From positions 62,001 to 126,000 of the forward strand of contig NZ_SADD01000003.1 of the NCBI RefSeq assembly GCF_004005565.1: a stretch of 64,000 nt of DNA, read 5' to 3'. The first letter of the stretch is position 1, and every line of letters begins with the position of its first letter. Both the position numbers and the translations under genes were made by a program. Shown one piece after another: positions 51,360 to 60,660 of this stretch. The notes beneath the pieces were generated by a model, which saw only the letters and a list, made by a program, of their open reading frames with translations, did no database searches and was not told the origin of the DNA. This DNA is from Lujinxingia sediminis (GTDB lineage Bacteria; Myxococcota_A; Bradymonadia; Bradymonadales; Bradymonadaceae).

Positions 51360-51365
51360 CGCGAC

Positions 51366-52589
51366 TCAGTTGTAGGGGAAAAGCCGGGGAAGCAGGACCT
51401 CTCGGGCCTGCAGGAAGTCGGTGGTGAACACAAGATCGACGGCGTTGGACACGATCCCCGGCCGGGGCCTGGGGGGGAGTCTGAGGGCGACGACCTCATC
51501 GTTATAGAAGAAGACCTGCGCGATGTAAAAGTGTTGGTTGGGGTTGGCCTCATCGAGGCCTTCAATGCGCGCGCGCAGGTTGGCGTCGAGCTGGTTGAGC
51601 GAGCCTTCGACAAAAAAGATGGCCTGTCCCCAGCCATTGGTCTCAATGCCCTCGGGGGCGTCTTCGATCACGCCGTTTTGCAGGCTGGTGGCGATGAGCG
51701 GTTCTTCGTTGATGTTCCAGGCGAAGCGATCCTCACTCTCGGAGTCGTCGATGACCACGGGGTGGGCCAGGCCGAAGCGGGTGGTGCCGCTTCGCGCAAG
51801 GATGCGATCGGGGGGCGGGGGGACGCTCAAGCGCAGGTCGCCGGCGATCGCATTGTCGCCGGGGCGGAACTGAGCACCGGGGAGCAGGCGCACCGAGGGT
51901 TCGGTGCGGTTGATGGCGACCAGGACGATGGCACCGCCCGTGTTGACGGCCTCCACCCCGACCCAGAGCAGACTGAAGACGGGATGGCGCAGGGTGTAGG
52001 TCTCGGGCGGAAAGGCGTTGGCGGCGCCGGCATCGAAGCGCGCGCGCAGGATCAGATCGTCGATGGTCTGGCAGGCGGCGTTGGGCAAGGGGGAGGAGGC
52101 CTCCATTAAGAGTGGAGAGGGGGAGGTCTCGTCATCGCGCTGGACCAGGAGTTGGAGGCGGTCCTGATCGTCGAAACGGCCGCTTAAACTTAAGCCCGGA
52201 TGGCGCGCGGTGGGGAGCAGCCGCAGATCGAAGGCGCGCTCCGCCTCATCGAAAGGTGCGGGCTGAGTCCAGGCACAGCGGGATTGGTTATCGGGAGCGT
52301 AGGCATCTTCGCGGGCGCTGGCGCTGGCGAGCTCGTAAAAACGCACGATCGCGCGCACGTCGTCCCCGAAGCGGAAGAGATCGACGGCCAGGGCCTCATC
52401 GTCGAGCTCCGTGATGAGCGTCTGGCGGTAATGACCGCTCAAATCATCTTCGAAGGTGGGGCAGGCGCTCAGCATCAACGCAGCGACGCCGAGCATCAGT
52501 GCGGCGATACGCCGAATCAGCCCGGAGCGACGAAGAGGCGGAACGCTCGACGCGTGTCGGTCAGGTTTTAAGACGAGGGCAGCGCACAT
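51366..52589 (-). CDS. Lipoprotein of unknown function
   Basis: 407 aa. The signal peptide (GLIRRIAALMLGVAALMLSAC) ends in a canonical lipobox, after an unusually long n-region of ~25 residues. The mature part is mixed alpha/beta and contains FRFGDDVRAIVRFYE and a conserved-looking ARSGTTRFGLAHPVVID segment; I recognise no family. The ATG at 52,589 has GAGG 7 nt upstream. It is immediately upstream of, and co-directional with, the outer-membrane barrel gene. Confidence 0.82.
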   Translation of the reverse strand: MCAALVLKPDRHASSVPPLRRSGLIRRIAALMLGVAALMLSACPTFEDDLSGHYRQTLITELDDEALAVDLFRFGDDVRAIVRFYELASASAREDAYAPDNQSRCAWTQPAPFDEAERAFDLRLLPTARHPGLSLSGRFDDQDRLQLLVQRDDETSPSPLLMEASSPLPNAACQTIDDLILRARFDAGAANAFPPETYTLRHPVFSLLWVGVEAVNTGGAIVLVAINRTEPSVRLLPGAQFRPGDNAIAGDLRLSVPPPPDRILARSGTTRFGLAHPVVIDDSESEDRFAWNINEEPLIATSLQNGVIEDAPEGIETNGWGQAIFFVEGSLNQLDANLRARIEGLDEANPNQHFYIAQVFFYNDEVVALRLPPRPRPGIVSNAVDLVFTTDFLQAREVLLPRLFPYN

Positions 52590-52994
52590 GGTACAGCCTC
52601 AACGCAACGAAAGGATCCGCGAGATGGGGACCCTTCGCGCAGTATAGGCCACAGGGGCCCGAAGACCAAAGGGTGTAGGTGCGGGTGCGCGCCACGCGGT
52701 GATTCGGGGCTTCGGGGGCGGTGGGGGCGCGCTCCGGGGGTGGAGCAGCGCTTGACCAGATCGAGAAGGATGGCCCCGGGCACGCGGGGTGGCCTGGTGA
52801 AGAGTTTGGGCACTTGAAAAGAGGGGGCGGAGTCGATTAAGAGCGCTTGCGGAGGGTGTCGGCAAAGATCTTGCAGCCTGACCTTGCACGCCCGCTCCGG
52901 TCCGGGCCCGATCTGGCGAGCATTCGCGCTCAACGCCGAGATCTTGTAGGCAGCCGCCCGGTGCACTACGCTTCAACGCGTGGAGATCCCCCTG
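52590..52994. other. Intergenic region between divergent lipoprotein genes
   Basis: About 400 nt with no supported gene. A TATACT box on the minus strand (plus ~52,641-52,646) could be a -10 element for the lipoprotein gene starting at 52,589, but I see no matching -35. Confidence 0.4.
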
Positions 52995-54437
52995 ATGACG
53001 AACGCAATGACTTCTTTTAAGAACTGGCTTGGACGCACAGCGCTTGCGGGGGCGCTCTCATTGGGTGCACTCAGCCTGGGTGCCGCCGGCTGCGGCAGCT
53101 ATGAAGACTCCGGCATCGGCTCCGAAGACGACCCGAGATTTGACGCCGGCAACGAGCCCAACCCGGGCGAACCGGTGCCCTCGCTGGGCGAGGCCGAGCA
53201 GGCGCTGATCGCCCACGATGTGGCCGCAGCCCGGGCGATGTACCAGGAGCGCCTGGAGCTCAACCCGGCCGATGGGGATGCCGCCGCCGGGCGCGCGATC
53301 TGCGATCTTTTGCTGGTCCCCGGTATGGTGGAGGTTGGACGCCTGCTCACCGAGTCGCTCGGAGCCGCGGAGCCGCTTAACGCCGCCGATGTCATCTACG
53401 GCAACGAGGGGCTTTTGTACTGGGCCAGCCGTGGGGCACGCTGGGCCGATGATGGTCAATACCAGGGAATCCGCAGCCTGCTGGCGCCCGAGCTTCCCTG
53501 GGAGCTGGAGGAGCTGACGTCGATCACCCGTTTTGTCGAAGGGCTCGACGAGCCGGGCGACACCCTGGCGCGTCACCTTGTCAGCATCGCCAACGCGCTC
53601 GGCGGGCTGGACGCGCAGTTGCAGGTGGCCATCGACGATCCGGATTTTGTGCGTTTTTATGTGCCCGGGGAGGTCTTTCACGATCCCTCCCTGAGCCTGA
53701 CGCTGGGACGCGCCGAGCTGGCCACGATTCAGGCCGCGTTGCAGGTGGTTCGCGCGGCGCTTTACGCGCTCTCGGCTTACGAGCATCGCTGGACGCTGGA
53801 GGGCGCCTTTGGGGCCTGGCGCCAGGACGTCAACCTGGACGACGAGCGCTACGTGGCCGGCTACACCCCGACCGACTACACGGTGAGCTACCTGGACGCG
53901 CGGCTCTTTCGGCGAGTGGCGCAGCCTGACAGGTTGCAGGCCTCGCGCACCTCGCTCCGAGAGGCCCTCTCCCGGGCTCGCGACGCTCTGCGCATGGGCC
54001 TGACCAGCGAGGTGCAGACCACGCTGCGCTGGGAGCAGCCCACCGTGGAGAATATCCAGCGCATCGACGAGCTCTTCAGCGCGCTGACCGGCGCGCTCTA
54101 TGAGCCGACCGCCCTGCCCTACAGCGACCCGGCAGTGGTGCTCAACCTCTCACCCTTCTTTGAAGGCGGGCGCACCCTGCCCCCCGAGATGTCCTGGATG
54201 GTACGCACCGAGGACCCCACTCGCCTCGATGAGGGACAGGCCATCGGTGAGGGCTTCCTCTGGGAGAGTAACCCCGAGGCGCTCGACGTGGTGCTTCGCC
54301 AGGGTGTGGTCGAGGGGGTGCGCGCCCAGGAGAACGTCAACGTGGATCTTGGCGAGGGCGGCCTCGGCGGCTTTATCGAAGCGCTGGCCGGCGCGTACGT
54401 CGAGGCGGTGCAGGACGTCTACTTCACCACCCGCTGA
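52995..54437 (+). CDS. Lipoprotein with TPR-like helical repeats
   Basis: 480 aa. The signal peptide runs through LAGALSLGALSLGAAGC, with a canonical lipobox. A helical region follows that begins with a TPR-like pair (GEAEQALIAHDVAAARAMYQ, then ERLELNPADGDAAAGRA). The rest is predicted helical, with no recognised catalytic motif. I chose the ATG at 52,995 (GGAG 9 nt upstream); GTG at 52,980 and ATG at 53,007 are also possible. Such lipoproteins often serve as outer-membrane assembly or cargo-binding factors, but nothing here specifies this. Function unknown. Confidence 0.82.
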   Translation: MTNAMTSFKNWLGRTALAGALSLGALSLGAAGCGSYEDSGIGSEDDPRFDAGNEPNPGEPVPSLGEAEQALIAHDVAAARAMYQERLELNPADGDAAAGRAICDLLLVPGMVEVGRLLTESLGAAEPLNAADVIYGNEGLLYWASRGARWADDGQYQGIRSLLAPELPWELEELTSITRFVEGLDEPGDTLARHLVSIANALGGLDAQLQVAIDDPDFVRFYVPGEVFHDPSLSLTLGRAELATIQAALQVVRAALYALSAYEHRWTLEGAFGAWRQDVNLDDERYVAGYTPTDYTVSYLDARLFRRVAQPDRLQASRTSLREALSRARDALRMGLTSEVQTTLRWEQPTVENIQRIDELFSALTGALYEPTALPYSDPAVVLNLSPFFEGGRTLPPEMSWMVRTEDPTRLDEGQAIGEGFLWESNPEALDVVLRQGVVEGVRAQENVNVDLGEGGLGGFIEALAGAYVEAVQDVYFTTR

Positions 54438-54631
54438 TCCTTTCCATTTCCTGCCTTCGCAGACGACAGGACACGCTTTAAACGGGCGTCGTCCTAAAGC
54501 GCTGCCCATCGGCGCTGCGCGCCGCCGGTCGCCTTGCGCTCGCGCGGGATTCACACGATGTGGCAATACCCCGGCGCACTCCTGTGTTAGCATGGGTGCG
54601 TACGCTGGTTGAACTTTGCCCCAGGATCGCT

Positions 54632-55333
54632 GTGACGTCTCGAACCGACCGGACTTCCCTCTTTCGCCTCCGAAAACGCCCGATGCTCGTGGGGGCGACA
54701 AGCCTGATCGCTCTTGGACTTCTGAGCGGCTCCAGCTGCAGCGCCAACTCCTCGACCGAAACGCAGCTGCGGCAGCGCTATGTGGTCGCTCAGGCACAGG
54801 GCGCGCAGGTGGCCGAGGATTCGTCGTTTGAGCGCCCCACGCTCGACGAGATCCCGCTGCGGGAGGCCGAGCCTCAGGTGCAACTCAGCGAAGAGGAATG
54901 GCGAGCGCGGCTGACCCCGGCCCAGTACCAGGTGCTGCGCGAGGAGGGCACCGAGCGGGCCGGAAGCGGCGAGCTTTTGCACGTGAAAGAAGACGGAACC
55001 TTTGTATGCGCGGCATGTGGCCAGGAGCTCTTCTCCTCGGATCATAAATACGACTCGCGCACGGGCTGGCCGAGCTTCTACGCGCCCATCTCGGAGGAGG
55101 CCGTGGGCACGAAGATGGACACCAGCCACGGAATGCGCCGCGTGGAGGTGCATTGCAGCCGCTGCGGCGGGCATCTGGGCCATATCTTCCCGGACGGGCC
55201 GGCCCCCACCGGGCTGCGCTACTGCGTCAACTCGGCATCGATGGGCTTTACGCCGGCTGATGAGGCGCCGGCTGATGAGACGCCGGCTGATGAGGCGCCG
55301 GCGGGAGCGAACTCAGATGGGACGGCGCCCTGA
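54632..55333 (+). CDS. msrB: Peptide-methionine (R)-S-oxide reductase MsrB, exported lipoprotein form
   Basis: Reduces methionine-R-sulfoxide in oxidised proteins. Zinc ligands are Cys126/Cys129 (FVCAACG) and Cys175/Cys178 ([13 protein letters not shown]); the catalytic Cys198 is in LRYCVNS. The TGWPSFY motif is also present. The GTG at 54,632 has AGGA 5 nt upstream and gives a signal peptide with basic n-region and the lipobox-like SGSSC (Cys36), so the enzyme is probably exported and lipid-anchored. The longer frame to 54,560 would bury this signal. A C-terminal low-complexity tail of repeated [10 protein letters not shown] units follows the catalytic domain. Protects envelope proteins from oxidation, by inference. 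Confidence 0.92.
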   Translation: MTSRTDRTSLFRLRKRPMLVGATSLIALGLLSGSSCSANSSTETQLRQRYVVAQAQGAQVAEDSSFERPTLDEIPLREAEPQVQLSEEEWRARLTPAQYQVLREEGTERAGSGELLHVKEDGTFVCAACGQELFSSDHKYDSRTGWPSFYAPISEEAVGTKMDTSHGMRRVEVHCSRCGGHLGHIFPDGPAPTGLRYCVNSASMGFTPADEAPADETPADEAPAGANSDGTAP

Positions 55334-55491
55334 TCGGCAGACGCCATGGCGCGGGGGGCAGGACTCATCGTACGCCAACCTCGTAATTTTACAGCTGAAT
55401 TGACATTCTCCACCCTGTTCTCCAAGGTGATAGCGTCCGGGCGCTTCCCTCGCGCCTGCCGAAATTCCCTAACACGACGGTGGAGTACATC

Positions 55492-57231
55492 ATGTTTCAT
55501 CACGCGACTTCTGGTCTGCGCGCCCTGAGTGCGGGCGTCTTCGCCCTGGGCCTTGTCGCCTGTGGATCCGACGCCGAAGTCAACGATCCTCAAGCCACAG
55601 AAGGTGCCATCGTGGGGATGGTCTCCTTAAGCGACGGCGAAGCCCCGGAGGGCGTGCTTGTGGAGACAGGTGCCCACTCGGCAACCACCGCCGACGACGG
55701 CACCTTCCGCTTTGAAGACATCAGCGCCGGCGCCGTCCTGGTCAGCGCCAGCCTGGAGGGCTACCGCCCCGCCGAGGCGTTCATTACCGTGATCGCCGGC
55801 CAGGATAACGCCGTGCGCCTGGTGCTGGAGCCTCGCTCCGCCGGCCCGCAGATCCTGCGCCTGAGCGCCGACATCAACGCGCTTGCCCCGGGGGAGCAGA
55901 CCGCTGTGCGTGTGGAGGCTATCGCCCCGGAAGGGGGCTCGCTCGACGTGAGCTGGAGCGCCACCGGCGGCTTTGAGGTAGAAGCCGACAGCGACGATCC
56001 CTTCTCGGCCACCCTCACCGCCCCCGACGAGGCCGACGCCGCTGGCGAGGTCACCGTCACCGTCACCGACAGCGACGATCGTCAGGCCGAAGAGAGCGTG
56101 AGCGTGAGCACCGTGGGCAACGCCGCCCCGCAGATCGCCTCGATCAGCGCCGATGCCCCGGTGGTGGCGCGCGCCGGCCAGATCAGCTTAAGCGTTGTGG
56201 CCAACGACGCCGACGGTGATGCACTCACCTACGCCTGGAGCGCCCCCGAAGGTTGGGAGCTCGACGCCACCGACCAGGCCACCGTGGTGGCCACCGCCCC
56301 CGACGCTCCGGGCGACGTCGGAAGCTTCTCGGTCCTCGTCAGCGACGCGCAGGGCGCCCAGGCCAGCGCCCAGCTCAGCGTGAGCACCGCCCAGAACCAG
56401 GCCCCGCGCATTCGCTCGGCTACCGCCCTTCCCGCCGAGGTCCTCCCCGGCGCCGAGATCGATCTTCAGGCCGAGGCCATCGACCCCGAAGGCGACGCGC
56501 TGCTCTACGAATGGCTCGTGCCCGAAGGCTGGGAAGTCTCCAGCGTGGTCGGCGCCCGGACCACCCTGACCGCCCCCGACACCTACGGCACCTCGGGCCG
56601 CATCACGCTCATCGTCAGCGATGATTTTGGCGCCACCGACCAGACCGAACTTGTGGTCAGCACCCTGACCAACCAGGGCCCCTCCATCTCCAGCCTCATC
56701 ACCACCCGTCCGATCGCAACCCCCGGCGAGCTGGTGTTTCTGGAGGCCATCGCCTCCCACCCCTACGAAGATGCGTTGACTTACAGCTGGGAGGCCACCG
56801 GCGGCTTCAGCGTCATCACCGACAACCGCCCCGTCAGCGCGCCCGCGCTGCGCGCTCCCGACCAGGAGAACGCGGTCGGCACGGTGCGCCTCACCGTCAG
56901 CGACTCGGCCGGCGTCACCGCGCAAGCCGCCCTTGTGGTGCAGACCCGCTCCTATGCTGCACCCATCATCAACAGCATCACCGCCATCTCTCCTGCGGAC
57001 TTCGGAGACTCCGCGCTGGTCTCCGTCTCCGCCCGCGATCCTGAAGACGGTGATTTGAGCTACGCGTGGACCTCCACCAACGGCAACATCGTGATTCTCA
57101 CCCCCTCCTCTCGCACCACCGAGATCCTCGGCGGCCTGCCTGACGAGGTGGTCGTGCTCTCGGTGGAAGTCACCAACTCCGCGGGCAAGACCACCCGCGG
57201 TGAGACGCGCGTGCGTTTCCCGGGGATCTGA
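55492..57231 (+). CDS. Lipoprotein with carboxypeptidase-regulatory-like domain and PKD/Ig-like repeats
   Basis: 579 aa. The lipobox GLVAC follows a short signal peptide. Residues ~35-110 (AIVGMVSLSDGEAPEGVLVE, then DGTFRFEDISAGAVLV) match the carboxypeptidase regulatory-like fold. Four or more PKD/Ig-like beta-sandwich repeats follow, marked by SYAWSAPEGW-type strands, DADGDALTYAW, DPEGDALLYEW and DPEDGDLSYAW. Start at 55,492 has GGAG 6 nt upstream. These folds occur in bacterial surface adhesins and polysaccharide-binding proteins; the ligand here is unknown. It ends at a strong bidirectional terminator. Confidence 0.88.
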   Translation: MFHHATSGLRALSAGVFALGLVACGSDAEVNDPQATEGAIVGMVSLSDGEAPEGVLVETGAHSATTADDGTFRFEDISAGAVLVSASLEGYRPAEAFITVIAGQDNAVRLVLEPRSAGPQILRLSADINALAPGEQTAVRVEAIAPEGGSLDVSWSATGGFEVEADSDDPFSATLTAPDEADAAGEVTVTVTDSDDRQAEESVSVSTVGNAAPQIASISADAPVVARAGQISLSVVANDADGDALTYAWSAPEGWELDATDQATVVATAPDAPGDVGSFSVLVSDAQGAQASAQLSVSTAQNQAPRIRSATALPAEVLPGAEIDLQAEAIDPEGDALLYEWLVPEGWEVSSVVGARTTLTAPDTYGTSGRITLIVSDDFGATDQTELVVSTLTNQGPSISSLITTRPIATPGELVFLEAIASHPYEDALTYSWEATGGFSVITDNRPVSAPALRAPDQENAVGTVRLTVSDSAGVTAQAALVVQTRSYAAPIINSITAISPADFGDSALVSVSARDPEDGDLSYAWTSTNGNIVILTPSSRTTEILGGLPDEVVVLSVEVTNSAGKTTRGETRVRFPGI

Positions 57232-57280
57232 TCATGGTCAGCGCTCCCCTCGTGGTCGTCTGACCGAACAGACGCCATCG

Positions 57281-57320
57281 AAAAAGCCCGCAGCGCATCG
57301 AATGCGCTGCGGGCTTTTTT
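57281..57320. terminator. Bidirectional intrinsic terminator
   Basis: A perfect 18-bp hairpin, from AAAAAGCCCGCAGCGCAT to ATGCGCTGCGGGCTTTTT, with a 3-nt loop. It lies between convergent genes ending at 57,231 (plus) and 57,365 (minus). Confidence 0.93.
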
Positions 57321-57364
57321 GCATCTACCCCTGACTATGCCGTGCCTGAACGTAGGGCCGACCC

Positions 57365-58342
57365 TCAACGCGCCGGCGAGCTCGCCGCACCGTTGAACAC
57401 AATATCACCGAAGTCGTGCAGCTCATCGGCCGTACCGGTAGTCGAGTTGATGCGCAGCAACTTCCCGTCGCCCGTGGTGCCAAACAAGATCCCCCAGGCC
57501 GCCGTCAGACCGTAGATATCGGCATGGCCGGTGCGCCCGCGAAGACTTCCCTGGCCGGTATCGCCGTTGAGCCACACCAGCTCATCATCCGACTGAAAAA
57601 GTCCACGCGGGGCGCTGCTCATCCAGATGGTGTTGCCCTTATCGATGACGCAATCCCCGCTGGAGCTAAAGCCCCCGCCGGTCTCTCCGACCAGCGCCAC
57701 CGCCCCGCTCTCCAGATCCACGGTGTAGAGCTCATCGTAGGACGTCAGATAGCCCTGCCCGCCGGTATCGATGCACAACCCGTTGGGGTTGGCCAGGCCG
57801 GAGAGCGGCGCCATCATCGCCCAGCTCTCCGAGCCCGCATCAAAGCGGTAGAGCCCCTCCGCCGTGATGCCAAAAAGTCGGCCGTCGGGATGGGTATCGA
57901 TGTCGAAGAGGCCCTCGGGCACCGAGCGCACCTCTTCGATCGTCAGCCGGAAAGGATCGATCAGATAGAGCATCGAGGCCGAATGGGCGTAAAACTCACA
58001 GACCACATCGGACTCAAGGTTCATGTCCAGCGCGCAGGCGTCTTCAACCACGCCGACGTCGGGGAGGTTGCCGGTGTCGTTCCCACCCACGTCCGCATCC
58101 TCGCCGGCGTCAGAGACGTTACCAGCATCGTCGACGCCGGCATCGTCGACGCCCGCATCTCCCTCGCCCGACCCGCCGCGCATATCCTCCACACAACGCC
58201 CGCTCACCGGATTAAAGCGCTCTCCCGGATCGCAGCTCTGCGCCTCGACCTCATCGCTGCCGCAACCTCCCAGCGCGATGACCATCGCTCCCAACACACA
58301 CAGCGCCCCCGACGCGCTCCAACCACCGCGAGGCAGGTGCAT
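57365..58342 (-). CDS. Lipoprotein with beta-propeller-like C-terminal domain
   Basis: 325 aa. The signal peptide MHLPRGGWSASGALCVLGAM continues to the lipobox LGGC. An Asp/Gly-rich linker (DAGVDDAGVDDAGN) precedes a C-terminal domain of repeated short beta strands, with RLFGITAEGLYRFD, GYLTSYDELYTVD and ILFGTTGDGKLLRIN as blades. This looks like a small beta-propeller (NHL/Kelch/YVTN-like), a judgement from pattern only. The ATG at 58,342 has GGGAG 5 nt upstream. Function unknown. Confidence 0.8.
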   Translation of the reverse strand: MHLPRGGWSASGALCVLGAMVIALGGCGSDEVEAQSCDPGERFNPVSGRCVEDMRGGSGEGDAGVDDAGVDDAGNVSDAGEDADVGGNDTGNLPDVGVVEDACALDMNLESDVVCEFYAHSASMLYLIDPFRLTIEEVRSVPEGLFDIDTHPDGRLFGITAEGLYRFDAGSESWAMMAPLSGLANPNGLCIDTGGQGYLTSYDELYTVDLESGAVALVGETGGGFSSSGDCVIDKGNTIWMSSAPRGLFQSDDELVWLNGDTGQGSLRGRTGHADIYGLTAAWGILFGTTGDGKLLRINSTTGTADELHDFGDIVFNGAASSPAR

Positions 58343-58487
58343 CTTCTCTCCCTTAGCTTCCTGACGTCCCATCAGTGTAACGATCTCTTCTCCTACATTT
58401 CAACATATGTTCACACACCGCCACACCGATGTCACGAAAGTCAACAAAGGACGGTCACTTAGCCCCCTCACCGCAACCACGAAACGA

Positions 58488-59426
58488 TCACCCGGCCATC
58501 AAAATCATCGCCACACCCACACACATCACCGCCGCGCCCACCAGTCGACGGGTGATGTTGCGCTCGCCAAAGAAGAAGTACCCGGCAGCGATCGCCGCGC
58601 TCACTCCCACCGCGCGCTTGACCGTCTCGACGTAGGCCACATCGATAAAGGAGTACGCGCTCAGCTGAAACGCCATCGCCCCCACCGCAAAAAGACTTCC
58701 CAGCGCCAGCCAACGCGGCGCGGACTTAAACTCGGTGAGCAGCGGCCCAAAACTCCCGTCACGCACACGCCGACTCAACGTGAAGATCGTTCCCACCCCG
58801 CCGGCCAGCACCATCGTATGCCAGATAGGGCTGGTCATCTCGGCCGCGCCCTTGTCCAGGATCGGCGTGATGCTCCAGATCATCGCCACGACCAGCATGA
58901 AGGCGCTTCCCCGCTCGGTCCACAGGGCCTTCAACGGCGCCAGCGGTCCGTCCTCTTTATTGCCCGGGTTCATAAAGAACGCGCCCACACACACGATCGC
59001 GATCCCCGCCCACCCGTAGTTTGAGGGCACCTGCCCCAAAAAGATCAGTCCGGTGATTGCTGTAAACACCGGCGTAAACGCCAGATAGGGCGTCGTCAGA
59101 CTCAGGGGAGAGATCTGCACCGCGCGCAAAAACAAAAAGTTCGCCGCCAGATTCAGCATCACCGACACCCCGGCCGGCAGCACATAGGCCAGGGGCACAC
59201 GGGGGTAGCCCGCCAGCAACGATTCCCCCATCAGCCCCTGCACCTGGGTGAGGCTGCCCGTGAGCAGAATGGGGTTGATATAAACCAGCTGTAAGAGCAT
59301 CAGGCCGGCGACCGCGCCGGTGGCGCTCATCGTCCCGCCCACCTTCTTGCGAGAGATATCCAACACCGCCCAGCAGCTCGCTGAGGCCAGCGCCAGCACA
59401 AACCCGAGGGGAATCACGCTCAACAT
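58488..59426 (-). CDS. EamA/DMT-family transporter
   Basis: 312-aa inner-membrane protein with about ten hydrophobic helices in two repeated halves, as in the drug/metabolite transporter superfamily (EamA). Landmarks are the N-terminal PLGFVLALASASCWAVLDIS, the mid-protein TTPYLAFTPVFTAITGLIFLGQ (first-half end) and the C-terminal VGVSAAIAAGYFFFGERNITRR. The family mostly exports amino acids and other metabolites; substrate unknown. The ATG at 59,426 has AGGA 7 nt upstream. Confidence 0.9.
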   Translation of the reverse strand: MLSVIPLGFVLALASASCWAVLDISRKKVGGTMSATGAVAGLMLLQLVYINPILLTGSLTQVQGLMGESLLAGYPRVPLAYVLPAGVSVMLNLAANFLFLRAVQISPLSLTTPYLAFTPVFTAITGLIFLGQVPSNYGWAGIAIVCVGAFFMNPGNKEDGPLAPLKALWTERGSAFMLVVAMIWSITPILDKGAAEMTSPIWHTMVLAGGVGTIFTLSRRVRDGSFGPLLTEFKSAPRWLALGSLFAVGAMAFQLSAYSFIDVAYVETVKRAVGVSAAIAAGYFFFGERNITRRLVGAAVMCVGVAMILMAG

Positions 59427-59577
59427 CGTGGGGTCCTACGTCCATGGCAGAGGTCGCGACGACCTCCCTGACAACATCGGTGGCACGGCGCGCGCCACCA
59501 TCAACGCTCGCCACCGCATCTTCGAGGCTGAAGACGCCGAGGGAGAACGCCCGGCATAGTCTGCGGCGCGCCTGTAC

Positions 59578-60045
59578 TCAAGTATCAAAGAGCAAGCGCC
59601 GCACCACCCCGGGCGCATAGCCACGGTAGAGCATATGGCGAAAAGCGCGCCGTTGGGTGCGTTCGTCCAACGTCTCAGGTGCCCCAAACTTCCCGAACAG
59701 ATACGCCGAGGCGCGCGCCCTGAAACTCTCTTCGGACTCCACCAGGTCGAGCACAGCGTCGATATGCACCGTATCCACCCCGCGCTGGCGCAGGCGATGA
59801 GCGATCTGCGAGGGCCCCCACCCCTTTCGCGCCAGCGCCTGCCCCTGGGTCTCGGCAAAACGCGCATCGTCGAGGTAGCCCCGTTCCACAAGCTCCGAGA
59901 GCACCTCCTCGACCAGCTCCGGCTCAAAGTCGTAGCGACCCAACTTCTGGCGAAGCTCCCCGCAGGCATGATCGCGCCGCGCCAGGAAGCGATACGCCGC
60001 CGCCTCCACATCGTCGCGGGTGTGCTCTTTCGGTTCGGATTTCAA
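59578..60045 (-). CDS. recX: RecX regulator of RecA
   Basis: 155 aa, three-helix-repeat protein that modulates RecA filament activity. RecX features: the N-terminal AYRFLARRDHACGELRQKL, the FEPELVEEVLSELVERGYLDD helix pair (with DDARFAE), and the C-terminal RRAFRHMLYRGYAPGVVRRLL. The start is a TTG at 60,045 with only a weak ribosome site; the frame includes no ATG nearer that keeps the conserved N-terminus. recA itself is not in the window. Confidence 0.88.
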   Translation of the reverse strand: MKSEPKEHTRDDVEAAAYRFLARRDHACGELRQKLGRYDFEPELVEEVLSELVERGYLDDARFAETQGQALARKGWGPSQIAHRLRQRGVDTVHIDAVLDLVESEESFRARASAYLFGKFGAPETLDERTQRRAFRHMLYRGYAPGVVRRLLFDT

Positions 60046-60369
60046 GGACTTCGGGGGCTTAAAAAGGCTCGACTTTCGACGGGTTAAGACTTACTACGGC
60101 CAGAGGCGTCGTCGCGACGGGTGAAAGTACCCTTCAGCGAGGCGCTGGCGAGGCGCAAAGCGCAGGAGATGCTATCGCATCGCCGAGGCTTTGCAACGCC
60201 GCCCGCGATGCTCTCAGCGCCGCCCGAGGCTGGCTCGACGCTGAGCTCGGGACCTAAGCCCACAAGGGGGCAACTCGGGCACATGCCGCGCCCCGAAAAC
60301 GGTGGCGTTGCGACGCCCCGACACAATCGTTATCCTGCGCCGCCGCTGGCCCCTTTAAAAAGGCAGATG
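60046..60369. other. Intergenic region between recX and a small membrane protein gene
   Basis: An open frame in the same phase as the downstream gene reaches back to a GTG at 60,121, but its translation is low-complexity and unconvincing. No clear promoter or terminator was identified. Confidence 0.4.
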
Positions 60370-60630
60370 ATGTCGAAACTCCCCTCCCCAACATCGCCCG
60401 AAGACGATCGCAACGCGACCTCACCCCAGGTCGGTCGTGGCGCGCTTATCGGCGGACTCATCGTCATGCTGCTCCCCGCTGGTGTCCCCATCTACCTGGG
60501 CCTCCAACAACCCGAGGGCGAGGGCATGTTCCTCTTTGTGCTCGCCGCGATTGTGGCCCTGATCAACGCAGGCATCGTCTACACCCTCTGGCGCTGGCTC
60601 CGCGATCAGACCTCCGACTCCGCATCCTGA
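60370..60630 (+). CDS. Small two-helix membrane protein
   Basis: 86 aa. Two hydrophobic segments are visible, ALIGGLIVMLLPAGVPIYLG and FLFVLAAIVALINAGIVYTL, separated by a short acidic loop (QQPEGEG). Adjacent ATGs at 60,367 and 60,370 follow AAAAAGG. It ends 30 nt before the glycosyltransferase gene and may be co-transcribed with it. Function unknown. A longer reading from 60,121 (169 aa) cannot be excluded. Confidence 0.6.
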   Translation: MSKLPSPTSPEDDRNATSPQVGRGALIGGLIVMLLPAGVPIYLGLQQPEGEGMFLFVLAAIVALINAGIVYTLWRWLRDQTSDSAS

Positions 60631-60660
60631 CCCCTACTCTTCTCTTAAGCTGTGTGCCCC

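Noticed and set aside
52568-52976. Minus-strand open frames upstream of the lipoprotein at 52,589
   Set aside because: Their translations are Pro/Arg-rich with no ribosome site, and they overlap a region expected to hold divergent promoters.
55400-55430. TTGACA as a -35 box upstream of the PKD-like lipoprotein gene
   Set aside because: No acceptable -10 box lies at 16-18 nt; the nearest candidate, TGATAG, is at about 22 nt.
59436-60011. Minus-strand frame of 191 codons overlapping recX
   Set aside because: It is the shifted frame of recX, and its Arg/Ser/Trp-rich translation has no family resemblance.
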